Assembly (NCBI RefSeq): GCF_008386395.1
Contig: NZ_CP043761.1
Coordinates: 3,100,001 to 3,164,000 of the forward strand
Reading direction: 5' to 3'
From: Paenibacillus sp. 37
Lineage (GTDB): Bacteria > Bacillota > Bacilli > Paenibacillales > Paenibacillaceae
Length of the DNA: 64,000 nucleotides
This document shows, piece by piece, positions 37,293 through 47,244 of this stretch; positions within the stretch are counted from its first letter, which is position 1; every line of letters begins with the position of its first letter. The position numbers and the translations under genes were made by a program. Below the pieces are notes generated by a model. That model saw only the letters and a program-made list of their open reading frames with translations. It had not been told where the DNA came from and did not search any database.

Positions 37293-37416
37293 TAATATAG
37301 TCTCCTTCGAATAGAGAATGGTTGAACGTGAATAGCGGTTAAGCAGGGTGAAAATAGAGCTCAACGCAAACAAAAATTCACTTGTTTAATACTGGAATCA
37401 CCACCGATTTATGTAC

Positions 37417-37430
37417 TGAAAGCGTTTTCG
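37417..37430 (-). promoter_or_regulatory. cre-like site upstream of the endoglucanase gene
   Basis: Read on the minus strand it is CGAAAACGCTTTCA, one mismatch from TGNAANCGNWNNCA, 125 bases before the endoglucanase start and downstream of a TTGTCC/TATAGT-like sequence. It lies in the divergent space shared with the amidohydrolase gene, so it could act on either. Confidence 0.6.
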
Positions 37431-37551
37431 TAATTTACTATATCATGATTTAATATTGGACAATACCTGCACAATTGGAATAAAAATCATGTGAAAATCA
37501 GTGATTGCTTTTTAATGATAATAAATTTAAATACCCTGGGAGAGATCTAAT

Positions 37552-38382
37552 ATGAAGCTGGATGCACATCAACATTTCTGGGAATACAATGTCGCCGAGT
37601 ACGGATGGATTGGCGAAGAGATGAAAACCATTCGTCAATCTTTTCTTCCGCAAGATCTTGAACCTTTATTGGTCCAATCAGGACTGGTTGGATGTATTGC
37701 GGTACAAGCCAGACAATCACTGACAGAAACCGAGTGGCTTCTGCAGCTGGCAGATCGGCATGAATGTATCAAAGGTGTTGTCGGATGGGTAGATCTTTGT
37801 TCAAATGAAGTTCGGAATCAGCTTGAACTATTCGCATCCAATCCGTATTTGAAGGGCGTACGTCATGTCATACAGGATGAACCTGATCTGGATTATGTAT
37901 TGAGAGAAGACTTTCAGCGCGGAATTTCATTGCTAAAAGAGTATGATTTGGCCTATGATCTGTTGGTATCCAAGGAGCAACTGCCTTATGCCGTTGAATT
38001 GGTTAAGGCGTTTCCTGAGCAGCGATTTGTACTTGATCATCTTGCCAAACCCGACATAAAATCAGGTATAATCTCACCATGGAAAGAAGCACTTGAGTCA
38101 TTGGCCGCACAACCTAATGCGTACTGTAAACTTTCAGGAATGGTGACGGAAGCAGACTGGGCGAATTGGACTCCGAGCGACTTTACAGCCTATCTGAATA
38201 TCGCCATAGAAGCCTTTGGTGCGGAACGGTTGATGTTTGGGTCCGACTGGCCGGTGAGCAACGTTTCAGCTACGTATTCTGAAGTATACGGTCTCATTAA
38301 CTCTCACATTAATGTCTTACCTATACTAGATCAACAGATGATTCTTGGCGGCACATGTGCTGCGTTCTATCAAATATCGTAG
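37552..38382 (+). CDS. Amidohydrolase-fold lactonase, COG3618 type (276 aa)
   Basis: The metal motif HQHFW (His5, His7) opens a small TIM barrel. Later motifs are FVLDHLAKPDI and the closing MFGSDWPV with the catalytic Asp. This is the amidohydrolase_2 family that contains L-fuconolactonase and L-rhamnono-1,4-lactonase, enzymes that open sugar lactones. Given the rhamnose and sugar genes in the region a sugar lactone is likely, but the substrate is not shown. The ribosome site is GGGAGAG, 8 bases before the ATG. It is divergent from the endoglucanase gene and followed by a terminator at 38495. Confidence 0.8.
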   Translation: MKLDAHQHFWEYNVAEYGWIGEEMKTIRQSFLPQDLEPLLVQSGLVGCIAVQARQSLTETEWLLQLADRHECIKGVVGWVDLCSNEVRNQLELFASNPYLKGVRHVIQDEPDLDYVLREDFQRGISLLKEYDLAYDLLVSKEQLPYAVELVKAFPEQRFVLDHLAKPDIKSGIISPWKEALESLAAQPNAYCKLSGMVTEADWANWTPSDFTAYLNIAIEAFGAERLMFGSDWPVSNVSATYSEVYGLINSHINVLPILDQQMILGGTCAAFYQIS

Positions 38383-38397
38383 TGGGCAATCCGAAGC

Positions 38398-38407
38398 AAA
38401 ACCGGTT
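38398..38407. promoter_or_regulatory. Palindrome AAACCGGTTT with adjacent promoter-like boxes
   Basis: AAACCGGTTT shares the ACCGGT core with the ScrR operators. TTGACA 38416-38421 and TAAAGT 38439-38444 (17-base spacer) follow. It lies 16 bases after the amidohydrolase stop, but a terminator intervenes before the GH1 gene. The function is uncertain. Confidence 0.35.
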
Positions 38408-38494
38408 TCAAGAAGTTGACAACTGTTCTGATTCTTGCTAAAGTTTTATCCAATCCGCATAATCATGATCTGGGAATGTTACCGATATGGGCAT

Positions 38495-38550
38495 AACCTG
38501 AGCTGGCTTGTTTACACGTAATCGTGTACCCAGGCTGGTTCGGGTTTTTT
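38495..38550 (+). terminator. Terminator after the amidohydrolase gene
   Basis: A long imperfect hairpin: AACC..AGC with GCTGG..GGGTT outside and TACACG/CGTGTA inside, followed by six T. Confidence 0.65.
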
Positions 38551-38551
38551 C

Positions 38552-40289
<1,738 letters not shown>

Positions 40290-40325
40290 TCATAAAGGTA
40301 AATCGGATTAGCTCTAATTATAAGC

Positions 40326-40365
40326 AATCGGAAGAACCATGAATTTATGGAACTTCCGATTTTCC
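40326..40365 (+). terminator. Terminator after the GH1 gene
   Basis: AATCGGAAG 40326-40334 pairs with CTTCCGATT 40353-40361, with inner CCAT/ATGG, then TTCC. Confidence 0.75.
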
Positions 40366-40371
40366 TCACAT

Positions 40372-40408
40372 TGAAAGCGTTGACATATAGTCAGGTTCGC
40401 GCTATACT
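40372..40408 (+). promoter_or_regulatory. licT promoter overlapped by a perfect cre site
   Basis: TGAAAGCGTTGACA (40372-40385) fits the cre consensus TGNAANCGNWNNCA at every defined position, and its last six bases are the -35 TTGACA. TATACT 40403-40408 is the -10 after a 17-base spacer. CcpA bound here would block initiation. Confidence 0.85.
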
Positions 40409-40429
40409 TGACGCAATTATATCGTTTCT

Positions 40430-40522
40430 GGGATTGTTACTACTTGAAGTAGGCAAAACCTAAGCACCAAAAAAAGCAGACCACCATGTCTTGTTTATTT
40501 TGTGATGCTTCAGGTTTTTTTT
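40430..40522 (+). promoter_or_regulatory. RAT antiterminator and overlapping terminator before licT
   Basis: The RAT at 40430-40463 has the LicT/BglG pattern: GGATTGTTACT, a short variable stem loop, then AGGCAAAACCTAA. Its 3' end is the 5' strand of a terminator (AACCTAAGCA 40457-40466 with TGCTTCAGGTT 40506-40516 and eight T). Binding of the antiterminator protein to the RAT would prevent terminator folding, giving autoregulation of licT. Confidence 0.9.
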
Positions 40523-40581
40523 GTATGCCCAAAAGACGATGTATAACTGCCAAGAGAGTGGAACGTGACGGGGGGATTGAA

Positions 40582-41412
40582 GTGAAAATAGCAAAGGTTA
40601 TCAACAATAACGTCATTAGCATCTATCAGGCGGATGGAGCAGAGCTTGTGGTGATGGGACGTGGGATTGCCTTTAAGAAAAAGCCGGGGGATAAAGTAGA
40701 CGAGACCCGCATCCAGAAAGTATTTGCATTGAAAAACAAACAAACTTCCGATAATTTCAAAATGCTGCTGCGTGAAGTTCCGATGGAACTGATTGAAATT
40801 GTGGAAGAGATCATCACGTATGCGCGTGAGAATCTGGGCCGAAAGCTCAATGAGAACATCTATGTGTCCCTTACGGATCATATTAACTTTGCCATCGAAC
40901 GTTATCGGGAAGGCGTGGAGATCAAGAACGCATTAATGTGGGAGATCAAACAGTTGTACAAGCCCGAATTCGAACTCGGCCTGAGGACGCTGGAACAGAT
41001 CAACACCCGAATGAATATTGAGCTTCCACCAGATGAAGCCGCTTTTATTGCCCTTCATATTGTCAACGCAGAGATGAACGAAGAAGTTATTACAACGATG
41101 AATATTACGAAGTTTATCCAGCAGATTATTAATATAGCGAAGTATCATTTCAAAATGGAATTTGATGAGGACTCTCTTAGTTATTTTCGCTTTATCACAC
41201 ATCTGAAGTTCTTTTCCCAGCGTGTGCTCAGTGGTATGCATTACGACAACAACTATGATCATTTCTATGACATGATCAAGGAGAAACATCCGGATGCCGC
41301 AGCGTGTACGGAGAAAATTGAGTTGTTTGTCAAAAAGGAATACAATCATGAGCTGACCAATGAAGAAAAATTGTATCTGACGGTTCATATCGAACGAGTG
41401 GTTAATCGATAA
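40582..41412 (+). CDS. licT: BglG/LicT-family transcriptional antiterminator (276 aa)
   Basis: An RNA-binding CAT domain is first (residues 1-57, VKIAKVINNNVISI, GRGIAFKKKPGD), then two PTS regulation domains PRD1 (about 65-170) and PRD2 (about 171-276) with conserved His in SLTDHINFA, FIALHIVNA, RFITHLKFF and LTVHIERV. Phosphorylation of these His by HPr and the cognate EIIB sets its activity. A GTG start is chosen because the CAT domain begins there and GGGGGGATTGAA lies just upstream; the frame extends upstream through the terminator and is not likely translated. It lies between two RAT elements and just before bglP. Confidence 0.9.
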   Translation: MKIAKVINNNVISIYQADGAELVVMGRGIAFKKKPGDKVDETRIQKVFALKNKQTSDNFKMLLREVPMELIEIVEEIITYARENLGRKLNENIYVSLTDHINFAIERYREGVEIKNALMWEIKQLYKPEFELGLRTLEQINTRMNIELPPDEAAFIALHIVNAEMNEEVITTMNITKFIQQIINIAKYHFKMEFDEDSLSYFRFITHLKFFSQRVLSGMHYDNNYDHFYDMIKEKHPDAAACTEKIELFVKKEYNHELTNEEKLYLTVHIERVVNR

Positions 41413-41422
41413 TATTTAAATG

Positions 41423-41452
41423 TTGACAAAAATGGTTTAATTATAATAATAT
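41423..41452 (+). promoter_or_regulatory. Promoter before bglP
   Basis: TTGACA 41423-41428 and TAATAT 41447-41452 with an 18-base spacer, 32 bases before the second RAT. Confidence 0.65.
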
Positions 41453-41483
41453 GTGATTAACAGGAATTGAATACGATTTAACT

Positions 41484-41569
41484 GGGATTGTTACTGGTTA
41501 TGCAGGCAAAACCTAAGTCATGAGAAGGTCAGGACCATTGTGTCCCCCTGCTCAAGGCTTAGGTTTTTT
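41484..41569 (+). promoter_or_regulatory. Second RAT antiterminator and overlapping terminator, before bglP
   Basis: The RAT at 41484-41517 (GGGATTGTTACTGG..., CAGGCAAAACCTAAG) closely matches the one before licT. AAAACCTAAG 41508-41517 pairs with CTTAGGTTTT 41558-41567 to give the terminator. LicT with no glucoside present should be inactive, leaving bglP off. Confidence 0.9.
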
Positions 41570-41602
41570 GCGTGCAAAAAAATCGGTAAAGGGCCTGTTT
41601 GA

Positions 41603-43507
<1,905 letters not shown>

Positions 43508-43555
43508 AAGTAGATTGATGTATTAATCTGATGGTGAAGTGTTTTCATCGTTCCG

Positions 43556-43584
43556 TTGACATGGTGGAATTGGAAAATTATAAT
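43556..43584 (+). promoter_or_regulatory. Consensus sigma-A promoter of the ABC-F gene
   Basis: TTGACA 43556-43561 and TATAAT 43579-43584 with a 17-base spacer: a perfect consensus promoter, 405 bases before the ABC-F start. Confidence 0.9.
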
Positions 43585-43630
43585 TAGGATTGTACATCTA
43601 TACATGATAATGAAAGGTGGATTATTGAAC

Positions 43631-43675
43631 ATGACACATGCGATGAGACTGCGTTTCCTCCCTTTGAATCGGTAA
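43631..43675 (+). CDS. Leader peptide 1 of the ABC-F gene (14 codons)
   Basis: A short ORF reads MTHAMRLRFLPLNR and stops with TAA. AAAGGTGG lies about 10 bases before the ATG, and the promoter is 46 bases upstream. The last codons (CCTTTGAA 43661-43668) can pair with TTCAAAGG 43685-43692, so a ribosome stalled in the ORF would change folding of the leader before the terminator at 43789. From memory, similar short MRLRFP-type leader peptides precede ABC-F and other ribosome-directed resistance genes in Firmicutes; I could not check this. Confidence 0.75.
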   Translation: MTHAMRLRFLPLNR

Positions 43676-43823
43676 TTGAATACGTTCAAAGGCTCTGACC
43701 ATTGGTTCAGAGTAAACGGGATCAGTCTGTCATTTTCAATCATCCTGACCTTAAAATAAGTGTTTTACTCGCTTTCCCGTTTACGTTGAATCACAGGCTG
43801 TGGCCTGTGATTCTTTGTTTTTT
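43661..43823 (+). promoter_or_regulatory. Leader hairpins and terminator: transcription attenuator of the ABC-F gene
   Basis: Four hairpins follow leader peptide 1: CCTTTGAA/TTCAAAGG (43661-43692), CTCTGA/TCAGAG (43693-43712), GTAAACGGGA/TCCCGTTTAC (43712-43784), and the terminator AATCACAGGC/GCCTGTGATT (43789-43812) with a T-rich tail to 43823. The second and third share base 43712. The terminator lies inside the transcript made from the 43556 promoter, so it must be overcome for expression. Confidence 0.7.
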
Positions 43824-43881
43824 CTTCTGATTATTTTAATCAGGTAAAGGCGCTCAATACAGACTACCGGAGGTAACCGCT

Positions 43882-43905
43882 ATGATGACGTTACTGTTCT
43901 ATTGA
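43882..43905 (+). CDS. Leader peptide 2 of the ABC-F gene (7 codons)
   Basis: MMTLLFY followed by TGA. A strong GGAGGTAA lies at 43869-43876. Its stop codon overlaps the 5' strand of hairpin 1 of the translational attenuator (43904-43913), so a ribosome held in this ORF would melt that hairpin. Confidence 0.75.
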   Translation: MMTLLFY

Positions 43906-43988
43906 TACGAGCTGGCACGATAAGCTCGTATCGATAGAAGCGTGCTTCGCTATCGATACGAAATAAATCTTATTTCGGAGGTAGCGAA
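43904..43988 (+). promoter_or_regulatory. Translational attenuator hiding the ABC-F ribosome site
   Basis: Hairpin 1: GATACGAGCT 43904-43913 with AGCTCGTATC 43923-43932. Hairpin 2: CGTATCGATAG 43927-43937 with CTATCGATACG 43950-43960, excluding hairpin 1. Hairpin 3: CGAAATAA 43959-43966 with TTATTTCG 43970-43977. Alternative hairpin 4: TTCGCTATC 43946-43954 with GGTAGCGAA 43980-43988, excluding hairpin 2 and covering the GGAGGT ribosome site and the bases up to the start codon. States 1+4 (off) and 2 (on) give an ermC-like switch. Confidence 0.75.
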
Positions 43989-43989
43989 T

Positions 43990-45459
43990 ATGGAAAAGAT
44001 ATGTTTTGAATTAGAACAGGTTGAGATGACCTATATGGATAAAGTAATACTGAACATTGAGCGACTGGCTGTGCATCAACTGGATCGCATTGGTGTAGTA
44101 GGTGGTAATGGTCAGGGTAAAAGTACACTATTGAAACTCATTACGGGGCAGATCCAGCCAACTGCCGGAAAGGTAAAACGTTTTGCAGATTTTGGTTATT
44201 TGGAACAAGTGGAACCACCCCAGTCTAACGAAAGTATTGAAGTTGATGGGGCTTTACTCAGTAAATTAGCCATACCTCAACACGATCAACCATGGAGTGG
44301 CGGAGAACAGACCCGTCTAAAACTGGCTCAAATGTTCACTCATTATCATGAAGTACTGTTACTGGATGAACCAACAACACACCTGGATCAAGAGGGCATT
44401 ACATTTTTACTGGATGAATTGCGTTATTACTATGGGGCAATCGTGCTGATCAGTCATGACCGTGCGCTTCTGGATGAGCTGGTGACCACGATCTGGGAAA
44501 TTCATCAGGGAGAGGTACACGTATATTCCGGTAACTATAGCGATTATCGGCAACAGAAGAGGCTGGAGCGTGAACAGCAGAATCTGGCCCATGAACAATT
44601 CTCCAAAGAGAAAAGACGATTGGAACTGGCCGCCCGGGAAAAGATGAAGAAAGCCGAGAAAATAACGCAGGCTGGAAGCATGTCCAAAAAAGAATCCAAG
44701 GCAAAAGCAAACCGCATGTTTGAAACCAAATCCAAAGGTACAAGTCAAAAAGCAGTGCATCGTGCTGCTAAAGCGATTGAACAACGCATGCAACAACTTC
44801 AAGAGGTGAATGCGGTGCAGGAGGATCGGCCGATTATCTTCCGTCAGCCGAAGACATTGGAGTTGCACAACCGATTTCCAATTATGGCAGATCGCCTTAC
44901 GCTTGAAGTGGGTGGAAACATATTATTGAAGGATGTAAGTTTTCAAATTCCATTAAAACAAAAAATAGCGATTACCGGAGCCAATGGCAGCGGGAAAAGC
45001 ACATTGCTTAACCATGTTTTCCTTGCTGGAGATGGCATCACGATGTCTCCAAAAGCAAAGCTCGGTTATTTTCAGCAAATGAGCTATCGTTTCACGATGA
45101 AAGATACTGTATTACAATTTCTGAAAAATCGTTCGGAATATGAGGAATCAGAGCTGAGAAGTGCGTTGCACGCGATGCAGTTTACAGGGAATGACTTGCT
45201 CAAGAATGTGGGGACATTAAGTGGAGGAGAAGCGATTCGTCTTCAATTATGTCACTTGTTTCTAGGACAATATAACATTCTATTGTTGGATGAGCCGACG
45301 AATTTTCTTGACATGCATGCCTTGGAAGCGTTGGAACGTTTTATGAAGGCGTATGAAGGAACGATTCTGTATGTATCTCATGATCAGAGGTTTATTGAAA
45401 ATACAGCGGATCAACAATTTCAGATTACAGAGCGTCAATTAATTCAGGTGAATATATAA
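43990..45459 (+). CDS. ABC-F ribosomal protection protein, Vga/VmlR-like (489 aa)
   Basis: Two ABC ATPase cassettes: Walker A GGNGQGKST and GANGSGKST, signatures WSGGEQTR and LSGGEAIR, Walker B LLLDEPTTHLD and LLLDEPTNFLD. There is no membrane domain. The linker between them (about residues 190-290) is long, basic and helical (KKAEKITQAGSMSKKESKAKANRMFETK), as in antibiotic-resistance ABC-F proteins that reach into the peptidyl-transferase centre. It probably dislodges lincosamide, streptogramin A or pleuromutilin-type drugs from the ribosome. The start is set by GGAGGT 8 bases upstream. The complex leader supports drug-induced expression. The stop codon lies in the end of repeat copy D. The drug range is inferred. 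Confidence 0.88.
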   Translation: MEKICFELEQVEMTYMDKVILNIERLAVHQLDRIGVVGGNGQGKSTLLKLITGQIQPTAGKVKRFADFGYLEQVEPPQSNESIEVDGALLSKLAIPQHDQPWSGGEQTRLKLAQMFTHYHEVLLLDEPTTHLDQEGITFLLDELRYYYGAIVLISHDRALLDELVTTIWEIHQGEVHVYSGNYSDYRQQKRLEREQQNLAHEQFSKEKRRLELAAREKMKKAEKITQAGSMSKKESKAKANRMFETKSKGTSQKAVHRAAKAIEQRMQQLQEVNAVQEDRPIIFRQPKTLELHNRFPIMADRLTLEVGGNILLKDVSFQIPLKQKIAITGANGSGKSTLLNHVFLAGDGITMSPKAKLGYFQQMSYRFTMKDTVLQFLKNRSEYEESELRSALHAMQFTGNDLLKNVGTLSGGEAIRLQLCHLFLGQYNILLLDEPTNFLDMHALEALERFMKAYEGTILYVSHDQRFIENTADQQFQITERQLIQVNI

Positions 45460-45581
45460 GTTGAACTAAAGAATATTTACACTGGACACTACGATGACAG
45501 AACAACCTTCCGATCGCTTCGCTTCTTCAGGCTCTTTCTGTCCTCTCCGTTTCGTGTAAATGTTTATTTCAATTTATATAG
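45453..45581 (-). repeat. TIR-bounded non-coding repeat, copy D (129 bp, internally deleted)
   Basis: Ends TATATAAGTTGAAC (from 45453) and TTCAATTTATATAG (45568-45581). Both subterminal regions match copies B and C (GACAGAACAACCTTCC; CTGTCCTCTCCG), but about 100 central bases are missing, with the junction at the CGATCGCTTCGCTTC region. The left end overlaps the ABC-F stop codon TAA (45457-45459). Confidence 0.8.
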
Positions 45582-45612
45582 AATATAAATTTATAGGGGA
45601 TGAGAAGTAACG

Positions 45613-45641
45613 AAAACCGCCAAAGTGATTTTGGCGGTTTT
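45613..45641. terminator. Bidirectional terminator between the ABC-F and bioY genes
   Basis: AAAACCGCCAAA pairs perfectly with TTTGGCGGTTTT around a 5-nt loop. It has A-rich and T-rich flanks, serving both convergent genes. Confidence 0.9.
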
Positions 45642-45686
45642 GTCGTTTTCAAAGATAGGCAGATCGGATGCCTTATGTAGCTTCTA

Positions 45687-46277
45687 TTAAGACTCCGCTT
45701 TTACAACCGCTGAATGCATGTTACCTGTGAGACGTTGAGGTGGGAAAACCATGCGCACGGGCGCAATGATGATGGCAGCAAATACAGCTTTAATCAGATC
45801 CCCAATAATGTAAGGATAAAACCCTTGAATCATGGCCTCAGGTAGGTCCATTTTGTAAGCATAAGCAAGCCAAGGGACACCCGATACATACACGAGCAGT
45901 GAACCAAATAGTTCAAATACAACAAAAGCGAGAATGAATCCTGTGACACCTTTGATGTTGATTCGTGCAAGCAACAGTCCAATTAATAAAGCGGAGATCG
46001 GCCACATCATCACATATCCTCCGGTAGGTCCAAGAAGTACCGCAAGTCCTCCGGTCCCGTGCAGCAAGGGGAAACCAAGAGCGGTGAGCAGAACAACCAT
46101 GGTAACGCTTAGGAAACCATATAGTGGACCAAGTAATCCTCCGGCCAGCATGACAGCCAAGGTTTGTAATGTTATCGGTACAGGGGAGAAGCCAATGGGA
46201 ATGCTTATGTAACCAAAAAGTACTAAAATTGCGGCCATAAGTGCGCTGAATACAATACCTCGCAAAGATAATTTCAT
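45687..46277 (-). CDS. bioY: BioY biotin transporter, ECF substrate-binding (S) component (196 aa)
   Basis: Six hydrophobic segments with the BioY hallmarks: GFSPVPITLQTLAVMLAG, GFPLLHGTGGLAVLLGPTGGY and PYIIGDLIKA. It binds biotin in the membrane and works with an ECF energizing module, which is encoded divergently at 46390-48998. A BirA box lies between them, so biotin-dependent repression of both is likely. GGAGAGGATTG precedes the ATG. The gene is converging on the ABC-F gene and ends at the shared terminator. Confidence 0.92.
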   Translation of the reverse strand: MKLSLRGIVFSALMAAILVLFGYISIPIGFSPVPITLQTLAVMLAGGLLGPLYGFLSVTMVVLLTALGFPLLHGTGGLAVLLGPTGGYVMMWPISALLIGLLLARINIKGVTGFILAFVVFELFGSLLVYVSGVPWLAYAYKMDLPEAMIQGFYPYIIGDLIKAVFAAIIIAPVRMVFPPQRLTGNMHSAVVKAES

Positions 46278-46310
46278 GTTTGAACAATCCTCTCCATTTT
46301 GGTAATATGA

Positions 46311-46342
46311 TTGTTAACCAATTATATAAATGTGGTTGACGA
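46311..46342. promoter_or_regulatory. BirA operator between bioY and the ECF genes
   Basis: TTGTTAACC 46311-46319, 14 bases, then GGTTGACGA 46334-46342: the two-fold pattern of a biotin-repressor box in Firmicutes. It is centred in the 112-base divergent space and would repress both directions when biotin is plentiful. Confidence 0.85.
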
Positions 46343-46389
46343 TTAGGATCGTACCACATAAAAATAGAAAGGGAAAGGACTAATTTACG

Positions 46390-47244
46390 ATGCAAGGCAA
46401 CCTGCCTATAATTACATTAGAAGATGTTCGAGTGCATTATGCTTCCGAAGGTGGTCAGGTGAGAAAAGCACTGGATGGGGTCTCACTTATGCTGCACCAA
46501 GGAGAATGGATTAGTATTGTAGGGGCGAATGGCAGTGGAAAAAGCACACTCGCTGGACTACTGATTGGATTCATTCCACTATCTGGAGGGGTACGGGATA
46601 TCTCGGATGAACTTACCGTTCGGGGTGTATTGCAGCAACCGGATGCACAGGTACTAGGCGATACGATTGAAGAGGAGTTTCATTTTGCGCTGTCACCATT
46701 GATGGATTCTGTAGAAGAGCAATTGGAGCACAGGCAGGATGCATTACATACCGTAGGACTTCAATATCCCCCGGAGAAGGCCGTCTCACAATTATCCGGT
46801 GGACAGAAACAACTGCTTAATATTGCTGTAGCGCTCGCAGCCAAACCGGATATATTGATTCTGGATGAGCCAACAGCAATGCTTGATCCGGGAGCAAGAG
46901 ACCGTATCGAGGCCATCGTTCAGAAGATTACCCAGCGGGGGACAACGGTGGTCTGGATTACACACCATCTGGAGGAAGCAACCCTGTGTGATCGAATCAT
47001 TGCTATGGAGAGGGGACGTTGTGTGTACAACGGGGAGCCGGAGTCCTTTTTCTATGAAACAGAGCTGAATGAGAAGGCTACACGGGAAAATGTACAGCTA
47101 TCCCCCTGTGAACGGTTAGGGTTGGATCCTCCTTTTACTGTAAAAACTGCGTTATTGCTCAAGCAAAAAGGTATGATGCCAGAAGCCATGCCACTGCGAC
47201 CTGAGCAACTGGCTAAGGAGGTCGCACGTTGGAGATCGAGCTAA
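46390..47244 (+). CDS. ECF transporter ATPase subunit (EcfA type, 284 aa)
   Basis: An ABC ATPase with Walker A GANGSGKST, Q-loop region VLQQPDAQ, signature LSGGQKQ, Walker B ILILDEPTAMLD and the switch His in WITHHLEEA. The QQPDAQ segment is characteristic of EcfA/CbiO ATPases. It energises uptake together with the fused EcfA-EcfT protein downstream, whose TTG start overlaps this gene by 16 bases. BioY opposite is the probable substrate subunit. AAAGGACTAATTTACG lies before the ATG. Its product likely acts at the inner face of the plasma membrane. Confidence 0.88.
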   Translation: MQGNLPIITLEDVRVHYASEGGQVRKALDGVSLMLHQGEWISIVGANGSGKSTLAGLLIGFIPLSGGVRDISDELTVRGVLQQPDAQVLGDTIEEEFHFALSPLMDSVEEQLEHRQDALHTVGLQYPPEKAVSQLSGGQKQLLNIAVALAAKPDILILDEPTAMLDPGARDRIEAIVQKITQRGTTVVWITHHLEEATLCDRIIAMERGRCVYNGEPESFFYETELNEKATRENVQLSPCERLGLDPPFTVKTALLLKQKGMMPEAMPLRPEQLAKEVARWRSS

